A stretch of DNA of 64,000 bases from Prevotellaceae bacterium UBA1746. Its GTDB lineage: Bacteria; Bacteroidota; Bacteroidia; Bacteroidales; Bacteroidaceae. The notes beneath the pieces were generated by a model. It did no database searches, was not told where the DNA came from, and saw nothing but the letters and a program-made list of their open reading frames with translations. The stretch is from the NCBI GenBank assembly GCA_905369775.1, contig CAJPJR010000001.1, forward strand, positions 62,001-126,000, read 5' to 3'. Every line of letters begins with the position of its first letter. Position 1 is the first letter of the stretch. Of this stretch, positions 51,808 to 60,283 are shown in pieces. A program made the position numbers and the translations under genes.

Positions 51808-52353
51808 TCAGCTCCGGTCTGCAAGCTCGGCCTCAAGCGCAGCAATAATGCACTGTGAGATGCGTCCGATCTTTTCGGGAGTGTCGAGCGGATGCACCTC
51901 CACTGTGTGGTGGGCACGCTCATAGTAGGGACGGCGCTCAGCCAGTTGCGCAGTGACAAAGGCACGCAGTTCGTCGGGACTCTTGCCTTCGAGCAACGGC
52001 CGTCGTCCCTTACTGACGCTCAGATGCGCACAAACCGTGTCGGCATCGGCACTCAAATAGACCGTATGCGCGACCTGGTTGAGAAAATCCATATTGTCGA
52101 AGTGCGCGGGCGTACCCCCGCCACAGGAAAGGACAATGTCTTCAAACTGCGCCACCTCGTGCAGCATACGCCGCTCGAGTTCGCGGAAACGAGCTTCGCC
52201 TTCCTCGGCGAAGATGGCCGAGACGCGCTTATGAAAGCGCTCTTCGATATACCAATCGAGATCATAGAAGCGCAGACCCAAACGTCGGGCGAGATCACGC
52301 CCGACGGTGGTTTTGCCCACGCACATGTAGCCGATCAAAGCGATGCACTTCAT
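51808..52353 (-). CDS. aroK: Shikimate kinase
   Basis: Phosphorylates shikimate at the 3-hydroxyl with ATP in the chorismate pathway. The start at 52353, 5 bases after the topA stop, gives a 181-residue protein. The P-loop reads GYMCVGKT (residues 8-15), where the usual fourth residue Gly is Cys. The shikimate-binding residues are in DLDWYIEER and FRELERRML, and CGGG (about residues 76-79) is followed by GTP. The LID region is RRPLLEGKSPDELRAF. The P-loop change may be lineage-specific and should not by itself abolish activity. It belongs to a topA-aroK-speA operon. Confidence 0.92.
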   Translation of the reverse strand: MKCIALIGYMCVGKTTVGRDLARRLGLRFYDLDWYIEERFHKRVSAIFAEEGEARFRELERRMLHEVAQFEDIVLSCGGGTPAHFDNMDFLNQVAHTVYLSADADTVCAHLSVSKGRRPLLEGKSPDELRAFVTAQLAERRPYYERAHHTVEVHPLDTPEKIGRISQCIIAALEAELADRS

Positions 52354-52358
52354 GGTCT

Positions 52359-54737
52359 CTACTTGCTGCTCTTTTTCGTCGTGCGGCGGCGAGTCGTAGC
52401 CTTGGCCGCCTTTTTGGTTGTCGACTTCGTACCGGCTTCGATGAGCGCGCGACATTCCTCGAGCGTCAGTTCCGCAGCGTGTTCCGCACGGTCCTTCGGA
52501 ATCTTGTAGTTCTTGCCCTTATACTTGATGTAAGGACCGTAACGACCGTTGAGCACTTCGAGTTCAGGTTCTTCCTCGAAAGCGAGCAAATGACTCTTCG
52601 CATCGGTTTCGCGCTTCGCCAGAATGAGTTCAATTCCCCGTTCGAGTGTGATCGTAAGGGGATCCTCGTCTTTGGGGATCGAGACATATTTCCGATCATG
52701 CTGCACGTAAGGGCCGAAGCGACCGGCACCCACCGTGACAGGCAGGTCTTCGAAGGTGCCGAGTTCGCGAGGGAGTTTGCAAAGTTCGAGCGCCTCTTCG
52801 AGCGTGATGGTCGCGATGCTTTGATCGGGAGCCAGACGCGCGAAACGAGGTTTGTCGTCGCCCTCTCCGCCGCCGATTTGCACCATCGGACCGAAACGCC
52901 CGATTTTCACACTCACCGGTTTGCCCGTCGCGGGGTCAGTGCCGAGATGGCGTTCGCCCACGCGTGTGTCGCTGCGTTCCGAGAGCACGGTCTCCACCTG
53001 GGGTTCCAGGTCGCCGTAGAATGTGCGGATCAGTTCGGTCCAATCCTTTTCGCCCTCGGCCACCAAGTCGAAATCGTGTTCCACGTTCGCCGTGAAATTG
53101 TAATCCATGATTTCGGGGAACTTCTCCATGAGGAAGTCGTTGACCACAATCCCCGTGTCGGTGGGAACGAGCTTACCGCGATCGCTGCCGTAGTTCTCAC
53201 TACTCTGCTCGGTGACGATGTCCTTGCCCGTGAGCGTGACCAAAGTCACCGGACGCGGCTTACCTTCGTTCTCTCCCCGACGCACGTATTCGCGCTGTTG
53301 GATGGTCGAAATCGTAGGCGCGTACGTCGAAGGACGCCCGATGCCGAGTTCTTCGAGTTTGTGCACCAGCGAAGCTTCGCTGTAGCGTGCAGGCGGCAGC
53401 GAATAGCGCTGGCGTGCCGTGATCGTCTGGCGGTGCAGCTCCTGCCCCTCTGTCATAGGAGGGAGCAGTCCTTCGGCGGCCAGGTTTTCTGCCGATTCGT
53501 TCTCGTTGTCTTCGAAGCTCTCGCGATACACACGCAGGAAACCTTCGAACTTCACCACCTCGCCGGTGGCCACAAAATGGTGTTCACTTCCTTCCACGTC
53601 GACCAGCACCGTGGTGCGTTCCAACTGCGCATCGGCCATCTGACAAGCCACGGTGCGCTTCCAAATCAAATCGTAGAGTCGCTTTTCCTGTGCCGTGCCC
53701 TTGATTTCGCTTCGGCGCATGTCGGTGGGGCGAATGGCTTCGTGCGCTTCTTGCGCGCCCTTCGCATGCGTGTGGTAACGTCGACGCTGATGGTAGTCTG
53801 CGCCCATGAGTTCGGTGATTACCGGCCCAACCGTGTTGAGACAAAGGTCGGAAAGGTTCATCGAGTCGGTACGCATGTAGGTGATCAAACCCGCTTCATA
53901 GAGCTTTTGCGCCACGCGCATGGTCGTGCCCACCGCAAAACCGATTTTTCGTGCAGCTTCCTGCTGCAGGGTCGACGTGGTGAAAGGCGGTGCCGGACTG
54001 CGTTTCGAGGGTTTCGTGGCAATGGAGCCGATGGTGAAACGCGCATTTTTGCACTGTTCGAGGAAGGCCTGTGCTTCGTCGGCCGTGGCAAAACGGTGGT
54101 TGAGTTCGGCTTCCAGTTGTGCCGTTTGTCCGTCGGCACCGTCCACGGTGAAACGCGCCGTCACGCGGTAGTTGCTTTCACTTGCGAACGCGGCGATCTC
54201 GCGTTCGCGCTCCACGATGAGCCGCACCGTCACGCTCTGCACACGCCCGGCCGAGAGACCGGCGCGCACTTTGTGCCAGAGCACGGGCGAGAGGCGGAAA
54301 CCCACCAAGCGGTCGAGCACGCGACGCGCTTGTTGCGCATCGACCAGATTCAGGTCGATGGTGCGCGGGTGCTCGATGGCATCGAGAATGGCCGGTTTCG
54401 TGATTTCGTGAAACACGATGCGGCGCGCTGTGGTCGGGTCGAGTTTGAGCACTTCCGCGAGGTGCCAAGAGATGGCTTCACCCTCGCGGTCCTCATCGGA
54501 AGCCAACCAGATGGTTTCGCTCTTCTTGGCTTGGGCGCGCAGCTCGCTCACCACTTTTTTCTTATCGTCGGGAATTATATAGACGGGCGCAAAAGTCTTC
54601 GGGTTCACACCGAAATCTTTTTTCGCCAAATCGCGGATGTGGCCGAAACTCGACATCACCTTAAAATCGTCGCCAAGGAAGCGCTCGATGGTTTTGGCCT
54701 TCGCCGGGCTCTCCACGATCACTAAATTCTTCTGCAT
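52359..54737 (-). CDS. topA: DNA topoisomerase I
   Basis: Type IA topoisomerase that relaxes negative supercoils. The 792-residue protein opens with the TOPRIM domain (NLVIVESPAKAKTIERFLG, then ASDEDREGEAISWHL), and the active-site Tyr287 is in GLITYMRTDS. The C-terminal region has several short Topo_C-type repeats (LGTFEDLPVTVGAGRFGPYVQH and GRYGPYIKYKGKNYKIPKD) without Cys zinc ribbons, then ends in a Lys/Arg/Ser/Thr-rich tail that should bind DNA. This zinc-free layout is usual in Bacteroidetes. A perfect promoter precedes it, and aroK and speA follow closely. Confidence 0.96.
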   Translation of the reverse strand: MQKNLVIVESPAKAKTIERFLGDDFKVMSSFGHIRDLAKKDFGVNPKTFAPVYIIPDDKKKVVSELRAQAKKSETIWLASDEDREGEAISWHLAEVLKLDPTTARRIVFHEITKPAILDAIEHPRTIDLNLVDAQQARRVLDRLVGFRLSPVLWHKVRAGLSAGRVQSVTVRLIVEREREIAAFASESNYRVTARFTVDGADGQTAQLEAELNHRFATADEAQAFLEQCKNARFTIGSIATKPSKRSPAPPFTTSTLQQEAARKIGFAVGTTMRVAQKLYEAGLITYMRTDSMNLSDLCLNTVGPVITELMGADYHQRRRYHTHAKGAQEAHEAIRPTDMRRSEIKGTAQEKRLYDLIWKRTVACQMADAQLERTTVLVDVEGSEHHFVATGEVVKFEGFLRVYRESFEDNENESAENLAAEGLLPPMTEGQELHRQTITARQRYSLPPARYSEASLVHKLEELGIGRPSTYAPTISTIQQREYVRRGENEGKPRPVTLVTLTGKDIVTEQSSENYGSDRGKLVPTDTGIVVNDFLMEKFPEIMDYNFTANVEHDFDLVAEGEKDWTELIRTFYGDLEPQVETVLSERSDTRVGERHLGTDPATGKPVSVKIGRFGPMVQIGGGEGDDKPRFARLAPDQSIATITLEEALELCKLPRELGTFEDLPVTVGAGRFGPYVQHDRKYVSIPKDEDPLTITLERGIELILAKRETDAKSHLLAFEEEPELEVLNGRYGPYIKYKGKNYKIPKDRAEHAAELTLEECRALIEAGTKSTTKKAAKATTRRRTTKKSSK

Positions 54738-54758
54738 ATACTGTTTTTATTTTGGGTG

Positions 54759-54790
54759 CAAAAATACGCTTGCCACCTCGATACACCAAA
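54759..54790 (-). promoter_or_regulatory. Promoter of topA-aroK-speA
   Basis: Minus strand TTTG (54790-54787), 20 bases, TATTTTTG (54766-54759), 22 bases ahead of the topA start. Confidence 0.8.
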
Positions 54791-54839
54791 TAAATCTGCC
54801 CTTTTTTCCCTTCCCACTCATCTTATAATAAGAGAACGC

Positions 54840-54869
54840 GCCGCCGGTGTCGCAAAACACCGACGGCGA
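54840..54869 (-). terminator. Terminator-like hairpin after ybeY
   Basis: Stem of 5 + 6 base pairs with one mismatch (54840-54851 with 54858-54869). The T content after it on the minus strand is low, so it is only a candidate. Confidence 0.5.
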
Positions 54870-54943
54870 GCAAGAAGCTGCGCTTGAATGCACCTCGCTG
54901 CGCAACAAGCGAAACGGAAAAACAGCGCCTCGTTTTTGCGGCC

Positions 54944-55354
54944 TCAGCGCAAGGCCAGCGCGGCGTTTTCGGCCGCTTCCATGATTTCCCGTTCGCCCGG
55001 ACCTTTGTCGTTGATGCCCACCAGATGCAACACCCCGTGCACCAGCACGCGATGCAATTCTTCATCATACGGGCGCCCGAACAGCTCGGCATTTGAGCGC
55101 ACAGTGTCGAGCGAGATATAGAGGTCGCCCGAGAGGACATCGCCGCCGCTGTAGTCGAACGTGATGATATCGGTGTAGTAATCGTGCTGAAGATAGCGAC
55201 GATTCACCTCGAGAATTTCCTCATCGTCGCAAAACACATAGTTCACCTCCCCTAAACGGCGGCCGTGCGACGCCACGACACGTCGCAGCCAAGCGGTTTC
55301 GCGGGCCACATCGAGTGCGGGAACCGGGAGGGAGAGCGCATTGAAAGTGATCAT
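54944..55354 (-). CDS. ybeY: Endoribonuclease YbeY (16S rRNA maturation)
   Basis: A 136-residue metalloprotein that takes part in 16S rRNA 3'-end maturation and ribosome quality control. The zinc-binding region reads HGVLHLVGINDK: the first two His are kept, while the usual third His (in GYDH) is replaced by Asp. The same GxxDK form occurs in other Bacteroidetes as I recall, so this is family variation rather than damage. The N-terminal NYVFCDDEEILEVNRRYLQHDYYTDIITF segment is also diagnostic. It follows ruvB by 21 bases, suggesting an operon. Confidence 0.93.
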   Translation of the reverse strand: MITFNALSLPVPALDVARETAWLRRVVASHGRRLGEVNYVFCDDEEILEVNRRYLQHDYYTDIITFDYSGGDVLSGDLYISLDTVRSNAELFGRPYDEELHRVLVHGVLHLVGINDKGPGEREIMEAAENAALALR

Positions 55355-55375
55355 AACTAACTGTGGATCGTTGAC

Positions 55376-56416
55376 TTAAAACAAAGACGGTTCGCTCGCG
55401 TCGACCCCATAGGGCGTCCGACCGAGATGGGTGTAGGCCAATTCCGTGACCTCGCGTCCGCGCGGAGTGCGGCGAATAAAACCTTCTTTGATCAAGAAGG
55501 GTTCATACACTTCCTCCACCGTGCCGGCGTCCTCGCCGATCGCCGTGGCGATGGTCGTGACGCCCACCGGACCACCCTTAAACTTATCGATGATGGTGGT
55601 GAGAATTTTGTTGTCGATCTCGTCGAGCCCGAAACGGTCGATGTTGAGGGCTTCGAGGGCAAAGCGGGCAATGGGCACATCGATGCCGCCGTCGCCTTTC
55701 ACCTCCGCAAAGTCGCGCACGCGGCGCAACAAGGCATTGGCGATACGCGGCGTGCCGCGCGAACGTCCCGCCACTTCGGCCGCCGCTTTCGGGTCCATGG
55801 GCACACCCAGAATGTGCGCCGACCGCTGCACGATGTCGCAAAGTGTGGTGGCGTCGTAATATTCCAGGTGGAGGTTGATGCCGAAACGGGCGCGAAGGGG
55901 TGCGGTGAGCAACCCGCTGCGCGTGGTGGCGCCCACCAGTGTGAAGGGATTGAGGTCGATCTGAATGGAGCGCGCCGAAGGCCCTTTGTCGATCATGATG
56001 TCGATCCGGTAGTCCTCCATCGCCGAATACAGATATTCTTCCACCACGGGCGAAAGCCGGTGAATCTCGTCGATGAACAGCACGTCGTTGGGTTCCAAGG
56101 CGGTGAGCAGTCCCGCCAAGTCACCGGGCTTGTCGAGCACCGGACCGGAAGTAAGTTTGAAACCCACCCCCAGTTCGTTGGCGATGATATTGGAAAGCGT
56201 CGTCTTGCCCAGCCCCGGAGGACCGTGCAACAGGGTGTGGTCGAGCGGTTCGCCGCGACGGCGGGCGGCTTCCACAAAAACGCGCAGATTGTCGACCACC
56301 TTGGTCTGACCGGTGAAATCGTCGAACGAAAGCGGGCGCAAGGCGTTTTCAAACTCACGGTCGGTCGAGGGGGGAGCCTGCTGCTCGGAGCGGATGTCGA
56401 AGGTATCTTCTGTCAT
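55376..56416 (-). CDS. ruvB: Holliday junction branch-migration ATPase RuvB
   Basis: AAA+ motor that, with RuvA, drives branch migration of Holliday junctions. The 346-residue protein has Walker A GPPGLGKT (residues 65-72), Walker B LFIDEIHRL (around 113-121), sensor 1 LVGATTRSGLL and the C-terminal winged-helix part ending HLGRTPYG. The N-terminal RPLSFDDFTGQ segment is typical. RuvA and RuvC are not in the window. It is the upstream gene of the ruvB-ybeY pair. Confidence 0.97.
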   Translation of the reverse strand: MTEDTFDIRSEQQAPPSTDREFENALRPLSFDDFTGQTKVVDNLRVFVEAARRRGEPLDHTLLHGPPGLGKTTLSNIIANELGVGFKLTSGPVLDKPGDLAGLLTALEPNDVLFIDEIHRLSPVVEEYLYSAMEDYRIDIMIDKGPSARSIQIDLNPFTLVGATTRSGLLTAPLRARFGINLHLEYYDATTLCDIVQRSAHILGVPMDPKAAAEVAGRSRGTPRIANALLRRVRDFAEVKGDGGIDVPIARFALEALNIDRFGLDEIDNKILTTIIDKFKGGPVGVTTIATAIGEDAGTVEEVYEPFLIKEGFIRRTPRGREVTELAYTHLGRTPYGVDASEPSLF

Positions 56417-56497
56417 AAGGAGAAACGTGGACTTACGATAGGGGGAGTGGGCGGGTCGGTCTTCGGGGAAACGACCCGGCGAAAAGGAGGAGGCGAA

Positions 56498-56929
56498 TCA
56501 GGGCGCGAGCGGTTGCACACGGCACACGAATTCGAGACTGTCGTCGTGGTGCAAGTCGAGCGCATGATAGTTGCTCACGATGCGATAGGTGCGGATGCTG
56601 AATTCCACAGTGCGCCCCATCGTGAAATTTGCGTTGGGAAGATCGCGCTTGTCCACATAGACCGTGCGACGCACCGACGGCACACGCAGCGTGTCGGACA
56701 CCGACGGCGAGGCCGTGAGCACAATTTGCACCTCGTCGCCGCAATCGCAACTGTAGCGCACGCGCCCGGCGTAGCGCCCGGCAGGCGCCGTGTGCCACTG
56801 CTCGGGTTCCGGACAGACGGGATCGGGATCGGGCGCATCGTGGTCGCAACCGACGCCGCAGCACAGCGCGAAGAGAAAAACCAGGGGGGCGAAGACCGAA
56901 GGCCAACGCCGAGAGCATACATTCTGCAT
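56498..56929 (-). CDS. Small lipoprotein of unknown function
   Basis: A 143-residue predicted lipoprotein; longer in-frame starts exist but the ATG at 56929 directly precedes a signal-like segment (VFAPLVFLFALCC) and a possible lipobox CGVGC. The mature N terminus is acidic and Pro-rich (DHDAPDPDPVCPEP), a spacer of the kind seen in surface lipoproteins. A beta-rich domain follows, with two further Cys (YSCDCGDEVQIVL) and a late Cys (FVCRVQ). No family is recognised. It stands between rpsT and ruvB with gaps of 151 and 81 bases, so it may be a separate transcript. Confidence 0.6.
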   Translation of the reverse strand: MQNVCSRRWPSVFAPLVFLFALCCGVGCDHDAPDPDPVCPEPEQWHTAPAGRYAGRVRYSCDCGDEVQIVLTASPSVSDTLRVPSVRRTVYVDKRDLPNANFTMGRTVEFSIRTYRIVSNYHALDLHHDDSLEFVCRVQPLAP

Positions 56930-57019
56930 GAGCGAGGAGAATTGGGTGCCGCTCTCCTTGCACTGCCGTTCGCTTCGGTTCGGCAACAAGCAATGCGGCG
57001 GGGGCTGCCACACCAAACG

Positions 57020-57056
57020 AAAAAAACGGAGTCAGCGCCCGAGGGTGCGACTCCGT
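57020..57056 (-). terminator. Terminator of rpsT
   Basis: An 8-bp stem (57026-57033 with 57049-57056) followed on the minus strand by a T run, 24 bases past the stop codon. Confidence 0.85.
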
Positions 57057-57080
57057 GTGTATCGAGATCTGTCGGCCGTA

Positions 57081-57335
57081 TCAGGCGAGCTTGCTCACAT
57101 GGAGCATGATGCTCGACTTGATGTTCGAAGCCTTGTTCTTGTGAATGATGTTCGTCTTAGCGAGCTTGTCGAGCATCTTCTGCACTTTGGGGAGAAGTTC
57201 TACGGCAGCAGCCTTGTCGGTCGTGGCGCGGAGCTTGCGCACGGCGTTACGCATCGTCTTGGCATAGTAGCGATTGTGCAAGCGACGAGTGGCGGTCTGA
57301 CGAATTCTTTTCACAGAGGATTTGTGATTTGCCAT
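57081..57335 (-). CDS. rpsT: 30S ribosomal protein S20
   Basis: A small ribosomal protein that binds 16S rRNA helices early in 30S assembly. The 84-residue, Lys/Arg-rich sequence begins MANHKSSVKRIRQTATRR, the universal S20 N terminus, and forms a three-helix bundle with KNIIHKNKASNIKS-like residues in the C-terminal half. It lies downstream of tRNA-Glu, and the tRNA promoter may drive both; a separate promoter in the 163-base gap was not seen. Confidence 0.96.
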   Translation of the reverse strand: MANHKSSVKRIRQTATRRLHNRYYAKTMRNAVRKLRATTDKAAAVELLPKVQKMLDKLAKTNIIHKNKASNIKSSIMLHVSKLA

Positions 57336-57498
57336 TTTGAATTGAATTTTGTTTGTTCAGAAATATAGAATTGACTACCGGCACTCTTCAGCAGGAGGAA
57401 AATAGGCGTCTCGCGACGATGCTGCTTCAGACGTTACCTGGATTGTGTTCTAAAACAAAGCGGGGAATTCTTGCGAACTCCCCACAGTCGATTATTTT

Positions 57499-57573
57499 TG
57501 GTAGTCCCTAGGAGAGTCGAACTCCTCTTTAGAGAATGAAAATCTCTCGTCCTAACCGATAGACGAAGGGACC
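57499..57573 (-). tRNA. tRNA-Glu (UUC)
   Basis: 75 bases including an encoded CCA at 57501-57499. The acceptor stem (GGTCCCT paired with AGGGACT), the D arm, an anticodon stem AGAGA/TCTCT and a T arm containing GTTCGAC all fold. The 7-base anticodon loop is TTTTCAT, so the anticodon is TTC, reading GAA and GAG. No variable-arm expansion is seen. Confidence 0.95.
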
Positions 57574-57633
57574 ATTTTGCTTAAGGCTTTACAGCGTCGC
57601 TTGTGGTGTGCCGTTGTTCCCTGTTTGCGAGTG

Positions 57634-57664
57634 CAAAGGTAGCGCTTTTTTCTCAACTACCAAA
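57634..57664 (-). promoter_or_regulatory. Promoter of tRNA-Glu
   Basis: Minus strand TTTG (57664-57661), 19 bases, TACCTTTG (57641-57634), about 60 bases before the mature tRNA 5' end. Confidence 0.75.
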
Positions 57665-57768
57665 CTCTTCGGCCATTTTTTTGCGCGAAAAGTGCATTTT
57701 TCTCCTTCAACTCCCATTTCACGGGCCAAAAACGGGCAAATTTCTTTTTTCTGACGTACATTCGCCTC

Positions 57769-58491
57769 ATGTTGCTCCAAGACCGAATTTTAGTGCTCCG
57801 CACCCTGCGCTATGCCGACGATCGCCTCATCGTCGAAGCCCTTGCGCGCACGCAGGGGCGCGTTTCCTTCATTGTTCGCATCACCCACTCACCGCGTGCG
57901 GCGGTGCGCCACACCCTCTTCACCCCGCTGGCGGTCATCGACATCGAGTGGAACCGCCCACGAAACGGACAACTCGGCAAACCGCTCTCGGCGCGCGTGG
58001 CACTGCCCCGCCTCACGCTACACACCGTACCGGCCAAAACTGCCGTCGTCCTCTTTCTGGCCGAAATGCTCTTGCACGTGGTGCACAGCGAGGAGGCCGA
58101 TACGGCCATTTTCGACTTTGTGGAGGCCGCCTTGCAGTGGTTCGACACGGCCGAACAAAACTTTGCCAACTTCCATCTGGTGTTTCTCATGCGACTCACC
58201 CGTTTTCTCGGCATCGCCCCCGATCTTTCGCAGGCCGGACTCCCCTACTTCGATTTGATCGGCGGACGATTTGTGGCGGTGCGCCCCATGCACGCTCATC
58301 TTTTGGAGGGCGAGGAGGCGAGTGTGTTCGCCAATCTGCTGCGCATGAACTTTTCGACGATGCACCTCTTTCGTTTTTCGCGCGCGCAGCGCAATCGCAT
58401 TCTCGATGTGCTCATCGACTACTATCGTTTGCACCTCGCGGCCATGCCCGAGCTCAACAGTCCGGACGTGTTGCGCACGCTCTTCGACTAA
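57769..58491 (+). CDS. recO: DNA repair protein RecO
   Basis: Mediator that, with RecR, loads RecA onto SSB-coated ssDNA in gap repair. The 240-residue protein begins with the N-terminal OB-fold (RILVLRTLRYADDRLIVEAL, then GRVSFIVRITHS), followed by the helical domain (LTRFLGIAPDLSQAG). Unlike many RecO proteins it has no zinc-finger cysteines. The ATG at 57769 fits the family N terminus. The stop is one base from the stop of the convergent yaaA gene, so there is no room for a separate terminator. Confidence 0.9.
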   Translation: MLLQDRILVLRTLRYADDRLIVEALARTQGRVSFIVRITHSPRAAVRHTLFTPLAVIDIEWNRPRNGQLGKPLSARVALPRLTLHTVPAKTAVVLFLAEMLLHVVHSEEADTAIFDFVEAALQWFDTAEQNFANFHLVFLMRLTRFLGIAPDLSQAGLPYFDLIGGRFVAVRPMHAHLLEGEEASVFANLLRMNFSTMHLFRFSRAQRNRILDVLIDYYRLHLAAMPELNSPDVLRTLFD

Positions 58492-58492
58492 A

Positions 58493-59248
58493 TCAGGCGC
58501 CGCACACCCAGAGATAGGGTATTTTCTCATCGGGCAGGTGGGCAAAACCCTCGTACTCGAAATCGAGCAAGTCTTCCGGCGCGCTCAGGCGCCGAGTGAG
58601 TGCCTGGCGAACCATCGCCCCACGCATCATCTTGACATAGACCACCACGGTTTTGAGTTGCTCGCCCTTCATCACACGAAACTCCGGAGCGACAACGCGC
58701 ACTTCGCGGGTCACACGTGTCCAGTCGAAAAGCCGCTTCATCTCGCCGCTGGCCAGATAGAGCAGCACGCCGTCGTCGGCCCGAACACTATCGATGAGCA
58801 CGTCGGTGAGCCGAGACTTCCAATAATCGAAAAGCGACTGCTCGCCGTCGGGAGCCGGTGCGCTGCCCTCCAACCGATAGGAGGCAATGCCGTCGAGCGG
58901 ACGGTTGAGCCCGTAGAGGAAGGAGGTGATCCACAGATGCTCTTGCGCGTAGTCCATCTCGGCGGCATCGAAGGTTTCGGCGCGGAGATGACGATAGGCC
59001 ATACCGGCGTAGGTGAGTACGGCGGGTGCAGTGGTGGGATGAGCCAACAGGGCGGCGTAGTCGAGTGCGGCACGCGCGCCGATGCGCGGAGTGGTGTGCA
59101 AAAGCGCGGCCAGTTCTTCGCCGCTGCGCCGGCTCAATTGGGTGGCGATGTCGAGCGCCTCGCTTTGAAAGCGCGGGATGCTCTGCGACGGCGAAGTCTC
59201 CGCGGCGACGCACTGCATCTGTTTGGCCGGTGAAAGAAGAATTTGCAT
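58493..59248 (-). CDS. yaaA: Peroxide stress protein YaaA (UPF0246)
   Basis: A 251-residue member of the YaaA family, which in E. coli lowers intracellular iron and DNA damage during peroxide stress. Typical segments are MQILLSPAKQM at the N terminus, LTYAGMAYRHLRAETF, the RPLDGIASYRLEG region, YLASGEMKRLFDW and the VVYVKMMRGAMVRQ helix. The start at 59248 fits the family. In longer frames the upstream codons are not conserved. It converges tightly on recO. Confidence 0.93.
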   Translation of the reverse strand: MQILLSPAKQMQCVAAETSPSQSIPRFQSEALDIATQLSRRSGEELAALLHTTPRIGARAALDYAALLAHPTTAPAVLTYAGMAYRHLRAETFDAAEMDYAQEHLWITSFLYGLNRPLDGIASYRLEGSAPAPDGEQSLFDYWKSRLTDVLIDSVRADDGVLLYLASGEMKRLFDWTRVTREVRVVAPEFRVMKGEQLKTVVVYVKMMRGAMVRQALTRRLSAPEDLLDFEYEGFAHLPDEKIPYLWVCGA

Positions 59249-59435
59249 GGAAGAGGAAGAATAGGGGGATGAAAGATGAGGGAGCAAACGGGAAAAACAA
59301 GGAGACCTTTCCATCGAAACGCGGGACATCACGACGAGCGTCTCGCTTTTTTGTCGGGTGACGCGACGACGAACGCGAGCATCGCGATGCGCCGAAACGC
59401 ACTTGCGAAGAGAGAGTGAACTCATGCGAAACCTC
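59249..59435. other. Intergenic leader region of yaaA
   Basis: No further gene is seen between the yaaA start and the repeat element. No consensus promoter was identified. Confidence 0.4.
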
Positions 59436-59770
59436 GCGCACGCGTTACGCGCGCATCAGCTCCTTTTTGTTTTTCGCCTTCACCCCTTCACCGAGTTTCG
59501 TATCTCATTCACACACAACCCGATACGGGTGAAGGCTTTTCCATCGAAAAGGTTCACCTTCGGCACCGAACTTCACAGGCACAGCTCGGCATGCCCTGAA
59601 AAGGAGATATTGCACAAAACGATGGAGAACACAAAGGTGAACGAAACGGTGAAGGGAAAAGGCAAAAACCTTCACCTCTAATGCACTCTCCGTGAATAAA
59701 TTACGGGAGGTGAGTGAAGGAGTGAAGGCTTTTTTCGAAAACCGATGGATGCGCGCACGCACGATCGCGC
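59436..59770. repeat. Inverted-repeat element, copy 2
   Basis: Arms at 59462-59492 (CCTTTTTGTTTTTCGCCTTC type) and 59714-59741 (GTGAAGG, then AGTGAAGGC, T run, CGAAAA) are roughly inverted. GCGCGC-rich alternating tracts lie outside, and CTTCACC or GGTGAAG motifs recur inside, as in copy 1 at 10487-10756. It lies between yaaA and luxS without any VirE-type gene nearby, so the repeat is not tied to that gene. Confidence 0.6.
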
Positions 59771-59791
59771 GCGAGGCACCTGCAAAAACGT

Positions 59792-60271
59792 TCAATCCGG
59801 ATAGTGCAAGCGATCGGGGGTGATGCAGCGCAACACTTCGTCGAGATATTTGCGCGATTCCCACTGCGCCATGGGCAGATCCATCAACCGGAAGTTGCCG
59901 CAATCGCGCGCCGTGGCGCCGGGCACCTCACCCTCGAACGAAACAATGAATTCGAAGGTTTCGATGAGCAGCGGCACGATCTCGCTCGACGTGAGATCGC
60001 CTTTCAAAATCAAGTAATTCCCCGTCAGGCAACCCATGGGGCCCCAATAGATCACGCGGTCGGCCCAAACGGGATGATTGCGCAGGAAGGTGGCGGCGAG
60101 GTGTTCCATGGTGTGAATGGCATTGACGTGCAAAGCCGGTTCGCGGTTGGGCGCTTTCATGCGCACATCGAAAGTGGTGACGATTTCATCGCCCACACGG
60201 TCTTGGCGACTCACATACACCCCACGGCGCAGCGTGAGGTGGTTGACGGTGAAGGAGGGTATTTTCTTCAT
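59792..60271 (-). CDS. luxS: S-ribosylhomocysteine lyase LuxS
   Basis: Cleaves S-ribosylhomocysteine to homocysteine and DPD, the precursor of autoinducer-2. The 159-residue protein carries the metal motif HTMEH (His53, Glu56 and His57) with Cys124 in ATARDCGN, as in all functional LuxS. The start at 60271 fits the family (KIPSFTVNHLTLRRGVY). It follows mtnN by 12 bases, and the two form the complete two-step S-adenosylhomocysteine detoxification route. An AI-2 receptor is not visible in the window, so a signalling role is not shown. Confidence 0.96.
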   Translation of the reverse strand: MKKIPSFTVNHLTLRRGVYVSRQDRVGDEIVTTFDVRMKAPNREPALHVNAIHTMEHLAATFLRNHPVWADRVIYWGPMGCLTGNYLILKGDLTSSEIVPLLIETFEFIVSFEGEVPGATARDCGNFRLMDLPMAQWESRKYLDEVLRCITPDRLHYPD

Positions 60272-60283
60272 GTTGTGGCTGTT

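Noticed and set aside
54944..55354. Loss of the third zinc His in YbeY
   Set aside because: An Asp at this place (GxxDK) appears to be normal in the phylum, so I do not call it a defect.
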